Assembly (NCBI GenBank): GCA_903813345.2
Contig: CAIIXF020000004.1
Location: 27,221,985 to 27,285,984 of the forward strand
Direction: 5' to 3'
Source of the DNA: Owenia fusiformis
Lineage: Eukaryota > Annelida > Polychaeta > Sabellida > Oweniidae
Length of the DNA stretch: 64,000 bases
In this document: positions 1-11,875 of the stretch, piece by piece
Numbering within the stretch: position 1 is the stretch's first letter
Layout: the number at the start of each line of letters is the position of its first letter
The notes under the pieces: generated by a model
Database searches by the model: none
Told to the model about the DNA's origin: nothing
Seen by the model: only the letters and a program-made list of their open reading frames with translations
Translations under genes and position numbers: made by a program

Positions 1-600
1 TGCCATATCATACCTGTTGCTGAACTTACAATATTTATACTTATAATTAGGATTCATGGCCAGGATTTCTTTGAATGAGGCAAAATATTTCTCAAGAATG
101 AAGCTGGGTATAAGATCTTTGGAAGTTACCTCAGCCACATTATTGAATGAAGTTCTGTAGCCACCTCTTCTTCAAAGTCAGATGATGATGAGAGCAACAA
201 TTTCTTAATCTGATCTTTTCTTTCTTAGGAGCCCTTACTGGGGTATGATTGTGTTACATGCATCATCATATGCTAGAAATAAAGCTAGGAATCCAATGAC
301 TATAGTAGTGTACACTAGCTTTACCAAGTCCTGATTAAAATGTGTTCAAATGATCAGCTTTCTCCTTTGTGAAAGGATATGTGAGATCATCTTTTTGGAA
401 GAAATCCCCTTCACCAACTTTCATAAAGTATGTTTTAATATTCTTTGTCTCTTTTCCCATAACTGAGAGGCTATCAGCTCTTTGGTTGTCATCTTCTGTT
501 CCATCGATTTCTTTTACATTTTTTCACAATTGTTGCACAAAGAAATAGTAATGTACGGGATTAACTCTGTGAAACACAGCTTTTAAGTACTTGTTAATAG
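1..600. other. No gene recognised; degenerate coding-like sequence
   Basis: On the minus strand short open stretches alternate with stops, which suggests an eroded coding sequence. I recognise no family and see no RNA gene or repeat. Confidence 0.3.
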
Positions 601-625
601 TCATTTTGTAGGTCTCTTCTTAACC

Positions 626-1961
626 TTAATTTGCCATCTTCCATCCCTTCATATTCACTGAGAACGAGCCTTCTTTTGTAGTGCTGCACAACATCATATG
701 GTAAGGAAGATATGTCTCTGATATGTCAGAGATGCATTTCAAAGATTCTATAAAACAAGATCTACCTGGACCTGGTACAATGTTATGGTATAATATACAT
801 ATTTTTGTGTATGCTTTAGAATGCAACTCTGGACATGTCATTACTTTGGGAGATCATTGTAACATTATCTACAAAACACAATCATGTATATTTCTATAAC
901 TTTATAAAGTTATGTGTTCATGTATGCTGATGAATACAACTCTGAAAACTACTTTTGAGATCATCTTCTCTTAAATAACACAATCATGAATGTTTCTATA
1001 ACTATATAAAGTAATGTTCTTAATGTCAACATGAGTAAATGAGTAAAGTAACATTCTTTTTGTTCATGTGTGCTCTAGAAAATTGTTTCACATAACTTTT
1101 TTGAGGTTATGTATAACATTATGTATAACTTCAAGTTTTGCTTGCAGCATGAATTTCCTCGCAAGTGGCATCTTTTTCATCTTTTTGGGTCGATATAGAT
1201 CTTTCAATAGGTTAAGGTACAAGTCAGTATCATGTTTTACTTCTGACCAGTTGTCTCTCGTTATAATAAGATTGTAAACATACCAGTGTAAGTTTTTTTT
1301 AGAATTTTTTGATGTGATATCCCAAATATACTTAGAATATGATCACTTCTTCCTATCAAATGGTATATTGCAAGCTTTTTGCATGCAAAACTACCATGGT
1401 GTGCTCAATCTCTTCTATGATCTTGGTGATATTATAGATATTATGTTTTTTTAATCTCTGGGCCACATTTTTGACAGAATTTGCCATCTTCCATCCCTTC
1501 ATATTCACGGAGAACAAATTAGTGAATGATGATCGGATCAATGTCTCCTGATGTGACATAGTACATAGCCCAATCCCCCTCTTTAAAAACATTCTTATTT
1601 TCTATAAGCCAGTTAACTTGAAACATTTTGCTGGCGGATGGAAAGCTGTTCGATATTTGGGATTCCAGTTTCTTTTGAATAAACTGCACGTATTTGGGAT
1701 CTTGTAGAGGTTCATGACAAGTACAGCCAGCTCTATTCTTGGCTTGGCTTATTCTGAATTGGAAAAAATAGGTTTTGCAGTAGCCATATTTTTCTTTTCC
1801 CTTTTTTGTTGTCCGTCCTTTCTCAGGGACTTTACTAGCTTTACTAGGGAGGGTGTTGTCGGATAATGAACCATTCTTTTCTGACTTTTCTGAATTCTTC
1901 TTGCCATAGAACCAAGTACATTGTCAATTGAGAATGGTTTCATGTGCCACTTCAGTGTCAA
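626..1961 (-). pseudogene. Degenerate coding fragments of an unknown dispersed family
   Basis: Three minus-strand open segments (1,749-1,961, 1,356-1,592 and 626-841) lie in different frames, and the stretch 1,590-1,730 is also open in another frame. The peptide SVNMKGWKMAN occurs twice, encoded near 630-665 and 1,483-1,515, so part of the sequence is internally duplicated. The stretch around 1,515-1,580, whose peptide contains YVTSGDID, recurs at about 5,505-5,580. Repeated, frame-disrupted but protein-like sequence points to a dead multicopy gene or transposon protein. I do not recognise the family and assign no function. Confidence 0.35.
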
Positions 1962-1989
1962 CTATATTGTTTATTTATAACTGTGTGAT

Positions 1990-4216
1990 CTGAGTTGTAA
2001 ATTTTTAAGATGCCTTGGACAAACAGCTATTACTAGCACATATCAAAATTGTACCTTGTTTAAATTGTTAAACAAATTGTTAAACAATTCTCCCTGAAAA
2101 TGTTTATATTATAATGAAGCAAATATTGGACATGAGTGCATTTATATTTCATTTGAGCTTGCTAAGGTCTATTATATTTATGTATGGTTTAAGAAATTTC
2201 AAGTCTTTAAATAATATAGAGTTATCGACAAGATTTTGATATTTGTTACTATACCTTTGAGCATCCATTTCTTCATGATAGTCTTTTGTGCTGATTGACC
2301 TGAAGAGTAAAAATAAAATAAATTCGGTAAAAATATGGTATGTCTCGGATGGCGTAAATGTTTATTACATCAAGACTTCCAACATATATCCCCAAGTCTT
2401 TTTCAATATTTTAAAAAATATAACCACAAACATTAATGTGATGTCATAGAACAATCGTAGAATATATAGATGCAACGAGATTTTTCGGAAATGCAGTATC
2501 AAAAATCATGGAAAACATCTAAGAAAACAAAATAGTCAGTTTGTAATGGACTTAATACGGCCCTTTGAAGAATACCCACTGTTGGGGTTTGAGTGGGCTA
2601 GTGTAGGAATTAACTGTTACTAGAGGTCTTCTTACCATATGCGTTCATAACAGGATTCATAGTCAATAGCTACAAACCAATCACATACCAGATTCTCAAA
2701 ATTAAGATATTGATTTTTTTTTTTTTTTTAAAGGACACAATTCATTTCATTTGAGTTACAAATATCTCACACAGACACCACAAGGCAGATATGTGTGGTG
2801 GGATAGTGTATAATTTTATTTTATTTTCAGCTTGTATTGATATATTTTTCCAGTAATTACTACATTGTTCTTGTATGTTATATTTGAGGTGGGGCATGCA
2901 TACCCTGCTTTTAGTAGAGAAGTATATTTGCTTAGGCCTCATAATAATTATCAAGTGTTTGTAAAAAATGTAAAAAATATGTAAAATAACAATTATCCAA
3001 GTCGTCAAAAAGAAATGTAAATAACAGTATTGAGATGAATTTACTTGTCTATTGTTGCACATGTCCATATAGAATTTAAATATATATCACCACAAATCAT
3101 CCTACATAATTACAGATATTATCAGGAGCAAACATTTGTGTCTACACTATATATGGGTATTTAATATGGGTGATGATGGAGCATGCTATTTTTTAATGAA
3201 AACACTAATCCAACTTCACTATTAATTGATGAAAAACTTTCAGAAACTTTGATAAACAGTAATCACTTAATACCATATAAAAAAGTTTTTAAACAATTTT
3301 AATCCTTTTCTTGAATGTTTTCACTTTTGCCCACTGACATTACAGTTATTGTTTTTAAACAATTACAATCCTTTTCTCGAATGTTTTCACCCACTGTGTG
3401 TTTATTAAAACGTACTTGAAATGAACACCCATGGGCCTTTATAAAGAGGGAAGCCAAGTCCAGGGAGCCAGGTGCATATCATTAAATATGAAGTGAGTTA
3501 AATGGATGATTTGTTATTATTAAGAACTATACAGAAATTTGGACATCATTCTATTTTTCCAAATAATTTCAATGATGAAACTTGCCTGGTTACGATATTA
3601 CGGGAAATCAATACGGGACGAAGATTGTTCACCTTCCTGGCTTACCACTGAAGCCTGTACCATGTAATCTCTTTATATAGGTTAGCGAGAGCGCTGCACC
3701 TGCACAGTTTTAAACTTTGGGGCACACTTTAAGATAAAAACATTTTACATTATATGCCTAGTATCATATTATCATGTTTCAAATAAACCTAGAATTACTA
3801 AAAAGAATTTGTAAATCCAAACCCAAAATTGTTTCTTCAATAATCAAATGTTATTCTATAACAATTGTAAGTCATCTTAAAGAAAAATGTAACTATTGCA
3901 TGGAAAATAAGCCTTGAAGAATAGGAATTCTTAAAGCTTAAATTGTTATGTACCTTTAAAAGGGTTTTAGAAATTACATTGAAATATTCCTAAAAAAGAT
4001 TCAGTCACAAAGTATACTTTTGGTGTGATGAATAAAGTGCACCTTTGTTAGCATTCTACCTAGCTAATTTTTGGTAAGGGCATATTGCCAACCTTCTCCA
4101 GGTTCCTCTTGGACATTGTTATTAGAAAAACATTTGCCATAAGATCATGGACTTTCACAGACCTTATGTACCCTGACAGAATGTTTCATGAAGTCGATCA
4201 TCTTGCCCAGGGTACA
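1990..4216. other. Intergenic AT-rich DNA
   Basis: No gene found. It contains a poly-T run near 2,717 and a short imperfect tandem duplication at about 3,290-3,400 (AATCCTTTTCTTGAATG and AATCCTTTTCTCGAATG). The small open frame at 2,742-3,068 (minus) has low-complexity composition and no recognisable domain. Confidence 0.4.
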
Positions 4217-4772
4217 AATATATAAGCACTAGTGCCAAAGGGAAAGGACCAAAAGTTGTAATGGAACTTAGCAAGAAAAAAGCAAACTCTATAAGTGCAT
4301 ACCAGTCAAGAAAAACAAACCCCATATAGCCCAAAACCATGATCTAACGTGAAAAGAAACAATGTCTAATACCCCTTTTCCCCCACCATTCAAGAATCAA
4401 TATCACAATCCAAGACCAGAAGACCAAGGGACATTTCATTCATACTGAAGTCATTACAATACATGTTGAAGAAAAAATTAGAAATTGATAGCCAATACTC
4501 ATAACCTCAAAAATTGTTGTAGATATAAGTACTCATACAAGATAGAGCATACAGCCTCAAATAATGTGGGATAGATAAAATCCAGTCTTCAAGTCCATAG
4601 GCATTTCAAAGGGTCAACATCCATTCACAAAAGCCGTCGCCATAATCCATAAAACACAATAATTCACAATGGTCATCAGGTGAAAACTATGGCTGGTTTC
4701 GATCCCTATTTCTCAACCATTAATGCCATAGCCGGGATCCACCTCAGAAGGTGCCAAGTGAAAATATTGTGA
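4217..4772 (-). mobile_element. Solo 3' tail of Penelope-like retroelement (copy 1)
   Basis: It matches the non-coding sequence that follows the reverse transcriptase at 18,586-19,097. The lower-coordinate end (ATATATAAGCACTAG...) is the same as in the full copies. The other end breaks off just after the GTGAAAATATTGTGA motif, before the coding part. This is what 5' truncation during target-primed reverse transcription would leave. Confidence 0.7.
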
Positions 4773-5500
4773 CTACACATCTGAAATTATAGATGGGTCT
4801 TCGATTTAGCCACACGTGTGGATGTAACATATATATATGTAGCACCATTATTTACAAGTTTTGTTTTTGATGTACACAATAATTCCTCTTAACTTTGCAT
4901 TGCTTTCAAAATTTGTCTGCTGTATTATGAATTCATATTTTGAATTAAATGCCATATGTCCATCTCTTACTATAAACTTAATATTTTAGTCTAAGACCTA
5001 TTTGCAATGATTCATGATAAAGTTTAAGAATGTATTTTATTGTCTCTCATTTGTCTGCATTTTTGTCTAAAACAGAAAGAGGTAATATTCTTCTTATGTC
5101 TGTTAAAAACTATTTCCAACTTCAAATGTTTTGGAAAATCCATTTGTTTAAATGATTTAGTTTTTCCTAATGTGAATCGATAATGGTATTAGAAACTGAA
5201 TATGTTAACTCAACACAAGTTCTTCCCTCCCCATTCTTAAATGATCATGGTATGGTGATTCTAGGTTAAAAACTTGCTTAGATCAATATCATGTTTGTAT
5301 TTATTCAATTGTTCATAAGTATGATATTCAAGAAATACACATAAAGTTAGGAAATACTATTCATGTGAGAATGAGTAACAAAGACATTTAATATGGCAAA
5401 TATATCAATGTGCCAAAGACTTCAATTTATATGTGATTCAATCATTTTTTTTTTTTTTTGTAATAGATATCATGTTTTTGTTAATATCCAGGCCACATTT
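4773..5500. other. Intergenic, nothing recognised
   Basis: AT-rich sequence with (AT)n near 4,833 and a poly-T run near 5,447. No gene, RNA or inverted-repeat element seen. Confidence 0.4.
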
Positions 5501-5708
5501 TGGACAGAACAAATTAGTGAATGATGATTGAATCAATGTCTCCTGATGTGACATAGGACACAGCACTATCCCCCTCTTTAACCTCTTGACTACCTGAAGT
5601 GACAAGATTTCTTGTCACCTCAGAAATGACCTCAAAACAAGAAAATCGGTCACAAATTTTTTCTCCAAAATTGCTCTTATTTGAACAATTTTCATCCAAT
5701 TTACACAA
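5501..5708 (-). pseudogene. Second fragment of the YVTSGDID family
   Basis: The plus-strand text at about 5,505-5,580 is a close copy of about 1,515-1,580, and in both the minus-strand frame contains YVTSGDID followed by isoleucines. The open frame is 64 codons and stops at both ends without a domain I recognise. It supports a dispersed, decayed family present at least twice here. Confidence 0.35.
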
Positions 5709-7370
5709 AAATTGTCTTAAAATGTGGAGAAATGATCTCTGCCATCTAAATCATTTTAAATGAGCATCAACTGTTGTATGTGGATGTAATAAAATATCAA
5801 AAGCTGGCAAAAATGAAAAATTCTTTGGTTTCAACTGATTAATCTATTACTACTTTTGTATCGATATACCCCAATCAACTTGAAGAACTTATAGGTATAT
5901 AGTGTTAACCTGTTGATGGTACAATACTAGCATTCAAATCATGGGCCATAGGCAACTAACAATCAAGTTTAATGAAAAAAACATAATAAAATAAAAGTAA
6001 TTACAACTAAAGATTTAACAAGCCGACACAGAACGCTTTTTTTGTAATTGTTTATGTTTTATATATCAACTCTCTTCAGTAAAAACTACAGTTGTACCTT
6101 AACCTCCCCTCACCTAATCCATTAACAAAAGGAGGAAAATTCTTTTATGACATCCCTCCCCCGATTCATCGATAGAGGATGGCTGATGGACATCACTCAC
6201 ATACTCAAGTATTTTTAAAACACAACATTTATTCATGAAAGGATTTTACAAGGGGTGATCAATAAGTAATGGACGCTTTTTTACATGTATGCTTTTTATG
6301 GACCAATCTCCTTTATATTTTCACCAGTGATACATCATTCAATTATCAATCAACTCTGAAGACTATACAAAAAATCAGTGGCAGTTGCTTGAGTCACTGG
6401 GAAGAAGGTGAATGGGAACCTAAATCCATTTAACCCTAAGTTGCAAATCTTTGCCCTTGGTTTGTGTCAAGATACTCTCATCTATCTTCATTTCGTCAAA
6501 GATTATGCCTCCAGCATAGGCACTTTTGGGCATAGATTGCTATAGTATAGCACTCACTTACTCCAAAGGTAGTTCATAAAGCAAACCTTTTAAACCCATG
6601 GCAGGATTCTACATATGATACATTTCACCCGTTTCTCTGAGGATTAAGAAAATGTATAATGTTTGTGGTTTGTGCTCCCAAGGAGAATTTTAATCTACCT
6701 CAACCTCCCCCTCACCTCATTCATTAACAAAAGGAGATGTTTCCACCTGCTATTTGCAGATGTCCACCATTGACTGCCAACTCACTTACACCATCCACAA
6801 AATACTATAACAAAAGGAGATAGACAGCATTCACTTATTCCAAAAATATTTCTAATAACATAACCATAAAGGGATTCTACACTAGATAAAGTTCACATAT
6901 ACATATGTACCTCTGAGGGTGGGGTGTGGGACTGTTTACAGCTTGAGCTTCAAAGGCGAAATCGTAATATGATTTATAAAGCTTATATTGTCCCCAGAGG
7001 GTCCTGTTTGGAACTGTAAACAGTTTTTGCTTCAAAGGAAAATTTGAAGATGACTTAACCCCCTTCTGCTCCTCTTTTTCCATTAGCAGAAGACAGAAAT
7101 GATTGTCCATAAGTATTTCTTATATTATTCCTTTTATATGTTAAAATATGATAAAGTTTGCATGTACCTCTGACTCTGAAGATAATATTAGTTTATATGT
7201 ACCTCCATCATATCAATCTTAGGATGAGTCACTGCTGTAGTTTCTTCAGTGTCTAAAATACAAGAGCTCATATTAGTTTTACAGTATGAGGTACTTTAGT
7301 TATTTATTTATTGTTAATTGATCTAGAGATCTGTTTTTATAATCACAAAAATGGTATGATGTCGGGATGG
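5709..7370. repeat. Intergenic DNA with degenerate CCTCACCT/ACAAAAGGAG repeats
   Basis: The motif block 'aacctcccctcacct...cattaacaaaaggag' occurs at about 6,100 and 6,700, with a partial copy ('aacaaaaggagata') near 6,810. The nearby phrases 'cactcacttactcc' and 'cattcacttattcc' also repeat. This looks like an old, diverged tandem or dispersed repeat. No gene found. Confidence 0.35.
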
Positions 7371-7377
7371 CTTGAAA

Positions 7378-7612
7378 AATATTAACTGGCCTTTGTGGTA
7401 ATGCTTCACAAAGTCATATTATACTCGTATTATGTGAATGATTTTTGGTTTTCGTTCATGTCCACAATATCTTTGGCATAGAGAGAATTCAGATTGTCCT
7501 TTGTGGCCCAAGTCATTTGCCCATGTTTTAGATTAACAACTTTGATTATGATCCCTTTGGAATGTTTAAGGCTGTCTTAAATAAAACACAAATGGCCACC
7601 TTGATTAAAAAC
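7378..7612 (+). repeat. Dispersed repeat, copy 1
   Basis: A stretch including TTTGTGGTAATGCTTCACAA and GTGGCCCAAGTCATTTGCCC is repeated in the same orientation at 8,906-9,112. The two copies lie on either side of the hAT-type element at 7,775-8,537. There is no coding potential. Confidence 0.6.
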
Positions 7613-7774
7613 TAAATTTAGCAATTTCCTAGCACCAATAATGAAGGAAACATACCCTTAGCCATCTGTTTTCATTCATGTTTGTAGAGCTCTATAACCA
7701 TGTTCAATACAAAAGGAATTAGTCCAAGTAGTATGTGTTGTCAATGGAGAAAATGGCTGTGAATCTAATATGAG

Positions 7775-8537
7775 CAGTGTTTTTCCTAAGCAAATATAAA
7801 TCACAGGACCAATGGACTGGCAATATCAAAATTTCAACCAGTCCAGGCTAAGCATCATCAGTCATCTGGACCTGTAACTTCTGCTACATCACAGGTCCAA
7901 GTGAAAACCAACCAGTCCTTAAAATATTAAAGTTACTTCGAATTCAGAACTATAATTTAAAAAATTAATACAGGAACCGGAAATTACTTTTGCTACACTG
8001 GACGAAAACAAATGTAGTTTGTATCTTCACCCGGGATTGTTTAACCTCCATTTATCATACTCGATCAATTTATGAATCCCCATATAATTTCTCGTTATAA
8101 TTATATTTATTTAATAGTTAGTGGACAGTAATGAAGTCCCCGTGTTGGAATTCCCGGTTAATTTGCTTCCATAATCAGAAATTTTACATCAAACGAAATA
8201 CCATATGGTCACTACCCACAATTCATTTCGACCAATCAGAAAACAGTTTGAAGTTATTGATAGATTATGCTACGCAATTTATCCTCGTTTGCAGACCTGA
8301 AACTCAAAAAATATTTCAAAAAATCCTGTCTGTTTTAAAGATTTTCGATGTGATAATGAGTAAAATCTTGAGTCAATGAAGTTCAATGATCGGACTGATG
8401 TTTGAGGTAAGACTTTGGTGCATATCTTAGCCATCGGACTTGGACGGTCTTGTGGACTGGTTGGTTGGAATAAATCGTCAGTCCTGGGTCAACATCATCG
8501 GAGATGTCCCATGGTCCGACGCTTAGGAAAAACACTG
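7775..8537. mobile_element. hAT-type non-autonomous transposon (763 bp)
   Basis: The left end CAGTGTTTTTCCTAAGC and the right end GCTTAGGAAAAACACTG are perfect 17-bp inverted repeats. They are flanked by a perfect 8-bp direct repeat AATATGAG (7,767-7,774 and 8,538-8,545). CAGTG termini with an 8-bp target duplication are the signature of hAT transposons. The interior has one 82-codon open frame (8,131-8,379) without a transposase motif, so the element is non-autonomous. An intact target duplication suggests a fairly recent insertion. Confidence 0.85.
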
Positions 8538-8905
8538 AATATGAGGCAGTGAATTTTCAGTAAAAAAGTATGTTTTCCCCCCATTATCAATTGACTTGCT
8601 TGGGACACCAGAGAGATCAGAATCACTAGCAAATAGGCTCTCAATAAATTTCACTGCCATCATCATTTAATGCTGCCATTTATCCCAAGTGCAGAGATTT
8701 GTGCAACTTTTCTGGTGTTTTCTCTGTCTTGACATATATATTGAGATAATCTGTAATCTTTATATACTGATTTGCCCGAAGATCTGAAATAACATAATAC
8801 ATTTATCCAATAAGTAGAAATTGATTTTTAAATCTTCAGCTCCATTTGGACTGTTTAAGGCTTAAATAAAACACATATAACCATCTTGATCAAAAACTAA
8901 AAACT

Positions 8906-9112
8906 AAATATTAACTTTTCTTTGTGGTAATGCTTCACAAAGTCATATTATATATTGTGAATGATTTTTTGGTTTTTATTCATGTCCACACTATTTTTGG
9001 CAAAGAGAGAATTCAGATTGTCCTTTGTGGCCCAAGTCATTTGCCCATGTCTTAGAATAACATCTTTGGTCATGCTCCTATTGGAATGTTTAAGGCTGTC
9101 TTAAATAAAACT
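8906..9112 (+). repeat. Dispersed repeat, copy 2
   Basis: Direct-orientation copy of 7,378-7,612 with small indels. The surrounding AAATAAAAC phrases are also shared. Confidence 0.6.
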
Positions 9113-10570
9113 GCACACATATTGTTATGTTAAAAAGTGGCATTTTGGCAGACTCTGTTTATATTATACTATTGTAAACTATTTCTATGTATTAGAAGTA
9201 TTTTTACCAAATTCAATGTAACTAAATTCTTGAAAATTGTCAAATAGCGAATGCTGTTCATTAATCCATATTATAGTGTTAATGATTGATGTAGGAATAA
9301 ATAGGATGAAGCCTTATATGTTTGCAGATAATGCTTACGAGCAATGATGTTTACCGTTTCACTTGTACTTTTTCATGATACTGCATTTCATGTCTGTCAC
9401 TTTATTCTTGGAAAATATAAAAAAATGAGAAATTGAACATACAAATCACTTATATCCCATATTATTTAGAGTGTTTCATCACCTTAAGTCTCTATTCTGC
9501 AATTCATTGTAATAGTCTATGAACAAGTTGGTGTCAGGTCTGCCAGTTATGTTGACTGTACGTCCTTAAACTAGTTCATCAGCTTGTTTACTGGAAAGGA
9601 AGCCTTTTTGTTGCATTTACTTTAAAAGAATACAACACTACAAAACGCAGATTCCTTAGCTCATCAGTCCTATCTGTTAACTCATGACGCAGTCTATGAT
9701 TTCATATTGTAGCTCTGGAAATACAAACTTACCACAAGCTAACCGCTGCTAAAATCTGTGAATCATTTTGTTTGATACACTAAGTTATTAATTATAAGTA
9801 GTGGATTTTTATCAGATTGTATTTTAAATATTTTTAATAGTAAATGCATACTGTAGATAGGGTTAATTTGGCGATTTTACCATTTTTTGCATATTGGCGG
9901 CTATTTAATTTGGCGGATATGCAAACCGTCTTACGTTACTCTCTACAATGTTAAACTTACGCGCTGTTTGCGAATTACCTTGTAACTGGGCATGTTTGGC
10001 TATGTTCATTTTTTCTTTTGAGGACCACTTGCGATAATCACCACGTTTCTACATTTTTGTGAGATCATCCTTTACATTTTGCACCTCGATCGATGCTGCT
10101 ACTATACCACGCTTTTCCTTTCTAGTTTTTCCCTGAGTATTAATGAGTAACTGACCAGTTCTGAGCCAATTTACGAGGTACATTTTTCATGTTTTGGGAA
10201 AAAACTAAACCGGAAGTGACCTAAATACACTGTTAGAAATACCCTAGATAATTCCTGGGGATTCATTCTAAATTTTGGCGAAGATTTATATTTAATTTGT
10301 AACATACTTTATAAAGTATACCTAGTGTTTTGTATATTTTTGAAATAATATAATATATATATAAAAAGGTCCTGCCTTGGAAATTGCAATGGAGATCATA
10401 CCTTGCAATGGCACTACCTGTACCATGTTCTTCTTCCACTTATCCATTTATACATGTATGCTGCTCCACAGTCTAACAAGCTAGGGAGTGGTAACAAGAG
10501 CCTTGTACATGGTTACTCGATTAGAATACAGAATATAAATAATCATGTGATTGCAACATTATTTCAGAAA
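9113..10570. other. Intergenic DNA with AATTTGGCG-type repeat motifs
   Basis: No gene. Phrases such as 'ttaatttggcgattttacc' and 'ttaatttggcggatatgc' near 9,863-9,920, and 'aattttggcgaagattt' near 10,270, resemble phrases in intron 3 of both linker genes (about 24,410-24,660). This suggests one dispersed non-coding family. Confidence 0.35.
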
Positions 10571-10590
10571 GACTGACTTGTCCTTTCCTA

Positions 10591-10654
10591 TGTCAAAGAC
10601 TGCAGAGTGATTTTGATATTCATGAATGTCAAAATCACTCTGCAGCCTTTGACA
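10591..10654. repeat. 64-bp near-perfect palindrome
   Basis: Two 32-bp arms meet with no loop. Arm 1 begins TGTCAAAGACTGCAGAGTGA, and the reverse complement of arm 2 begins TGTCAAAGGCTGCAGAGTGA. I count two mismatches over 32 positions. The symmetry extends a few bases outward (10,588-10,657) with one more mismatch. It could be a tiny foldback transposon or the product of a short inverted duplication. Confidence 0.8.
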
Positions 10655-10995
10655 CAGTACATACATGTAGCCTACTAGACACAACATTGAAATCTTAAGT
10701 TTATGTAAGTGCATGTCTTAAGATTCATCCTTTTCAGAAAGACATATGAAAACCTGTTCTGTGTGTTTCCCATCCTTTTGGTTAGCAGTTTTATTAGTGG
10801 AGCCTTTGACACAGATTAGTTTGTTCTAAATCATAACTACACATATGTAGCCTACTAGATACAAAATTCAAATCTCAAGTTTATGTAAGTGCATGTCTAA
10901 GATTCATCCTTTCAGAGAGACATATAAAACATGTTTTATGTGTTTCCTATCCTTTCGGTTTCATAATCCAAAGGAACAGTTTTATTAGTGGCAAT
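10644..10995 (+). repeat. Imperfect tandem duplication, about 160-190 bp units
   Basis: The unit starting GCCTTTGACACAG and running through GTAGCCTACTAGA and TTTATGTAAGTGCATGTCT to TTTTATTAGTGG occurs at about 10,644-10,800 and again at about 10,801-10,995. The first unit overlaps the right arm of the palindrome. Confidence 0.65.
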
Positions 10996-11182
10996 GTATT
11001 TATAGTAATGCCTCATAAATACCTCCCTTCTCACTAGCCAATTAATAGTATAAGACTTCGTTTACCCAATCTCTGTGACAGAGCTATTCTTTAACATGTT
11101 CCTTATGGAGACAAGTGTTCGCTATGTACACCCCCGGATGTACACTATACAGTTTTCATAGTTACATATTGAAGAATTAGCA

Positions 11183-11581
11183 AAATATATAAGCACTAGA
11201 GCCAAAGGGAAAGGACTAAAAGTTGTAATGGAACTTAGCAAGAAAAGCAAACTCTAAGTGCATACCAGTCAAGAAAAACAAACCCCATATAGCCCAAAAC
11301 CATGATCTAACGTGAAAAGAAATGTCTAATACCCCCTTTCCCCCCACCATTCAAGAACCAATATCACAATCCAAGACCGGAAGACCAAGGGACATTTCAT
11401 TCATACTGAAGTCATTACAATACATGTTGAACAAAAAATTAGAAATTGATAGCCGATACTCATAACTTCAAAAATAGTTGTAGATACAAATACTCATACA
11501 AGATGGAGCATTCGGTCTCAAATGATGTGGGATAGATAAAATCCAGTCTCCAAGTCCATAAGCGTTTCAAAGGGTCAACAC
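11183..11581 (-). mobile_element. Solo 3' tail of Penelope-like retroelement (copy 2)
   Basis: It has the same ATATATAAGCACTAG end as the other tails and the same orientation. It is truncated earlier, just after GGGTCAACA. A shared 3' end with a variable 5' cut-off supports retrotransposition. Confidence 0.7.
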
Positions 11582-11724
11582 ATGTTTCAAAACATGTTTA
11601 ACCAATCAGATTGAATGACCTTTGACTTTTAGCGGCAACTACCAGTTAACATCGATGTAAAGACAATTATTCACATTAGATAGTACAGACGCATCATCGC
11701 AAACTACATCCAAAATATTACAGG

Positions 11725-11875
11725 CTAAAAAAGCACCTTTCGCTCTAGGTCCTTGTATTTTTTCTTCGCAGTTGCTTTGAGGTTTCTCCAAAGCATTTGG
11801 AGAGATGATGTCCTTTTCTTTGGGGGATATCCTAACATATTGACCTTGTCAGTGATCACTTCCCAATCTCATTGC
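11725..11875 (-). pseudogene. Relic of a Myb/SANT-like DNA-binding domain
   Basis: The minus strand reads a W..I.DKVN...G segment, then LWRNLKATAKKKYKDLER, then a stop at 11,725. The spacing of tryptophans and the WRNLK..AKK helix are typical of Myb/SANT-like DNA-binding proteins, which in animals often accompany Harbinger transposons or are domesticated from them. No start, transposase or inverted repeats are visible, so I call it a fragment. The family assignment is from pattern recognition only. Confidence 0.45.

Noticed and set aside
8131-8379. 82-codon open frame as a gene
   Set aside because: Lies wholly inside the hAT-type non-autonomous element and has no recognisable domain.
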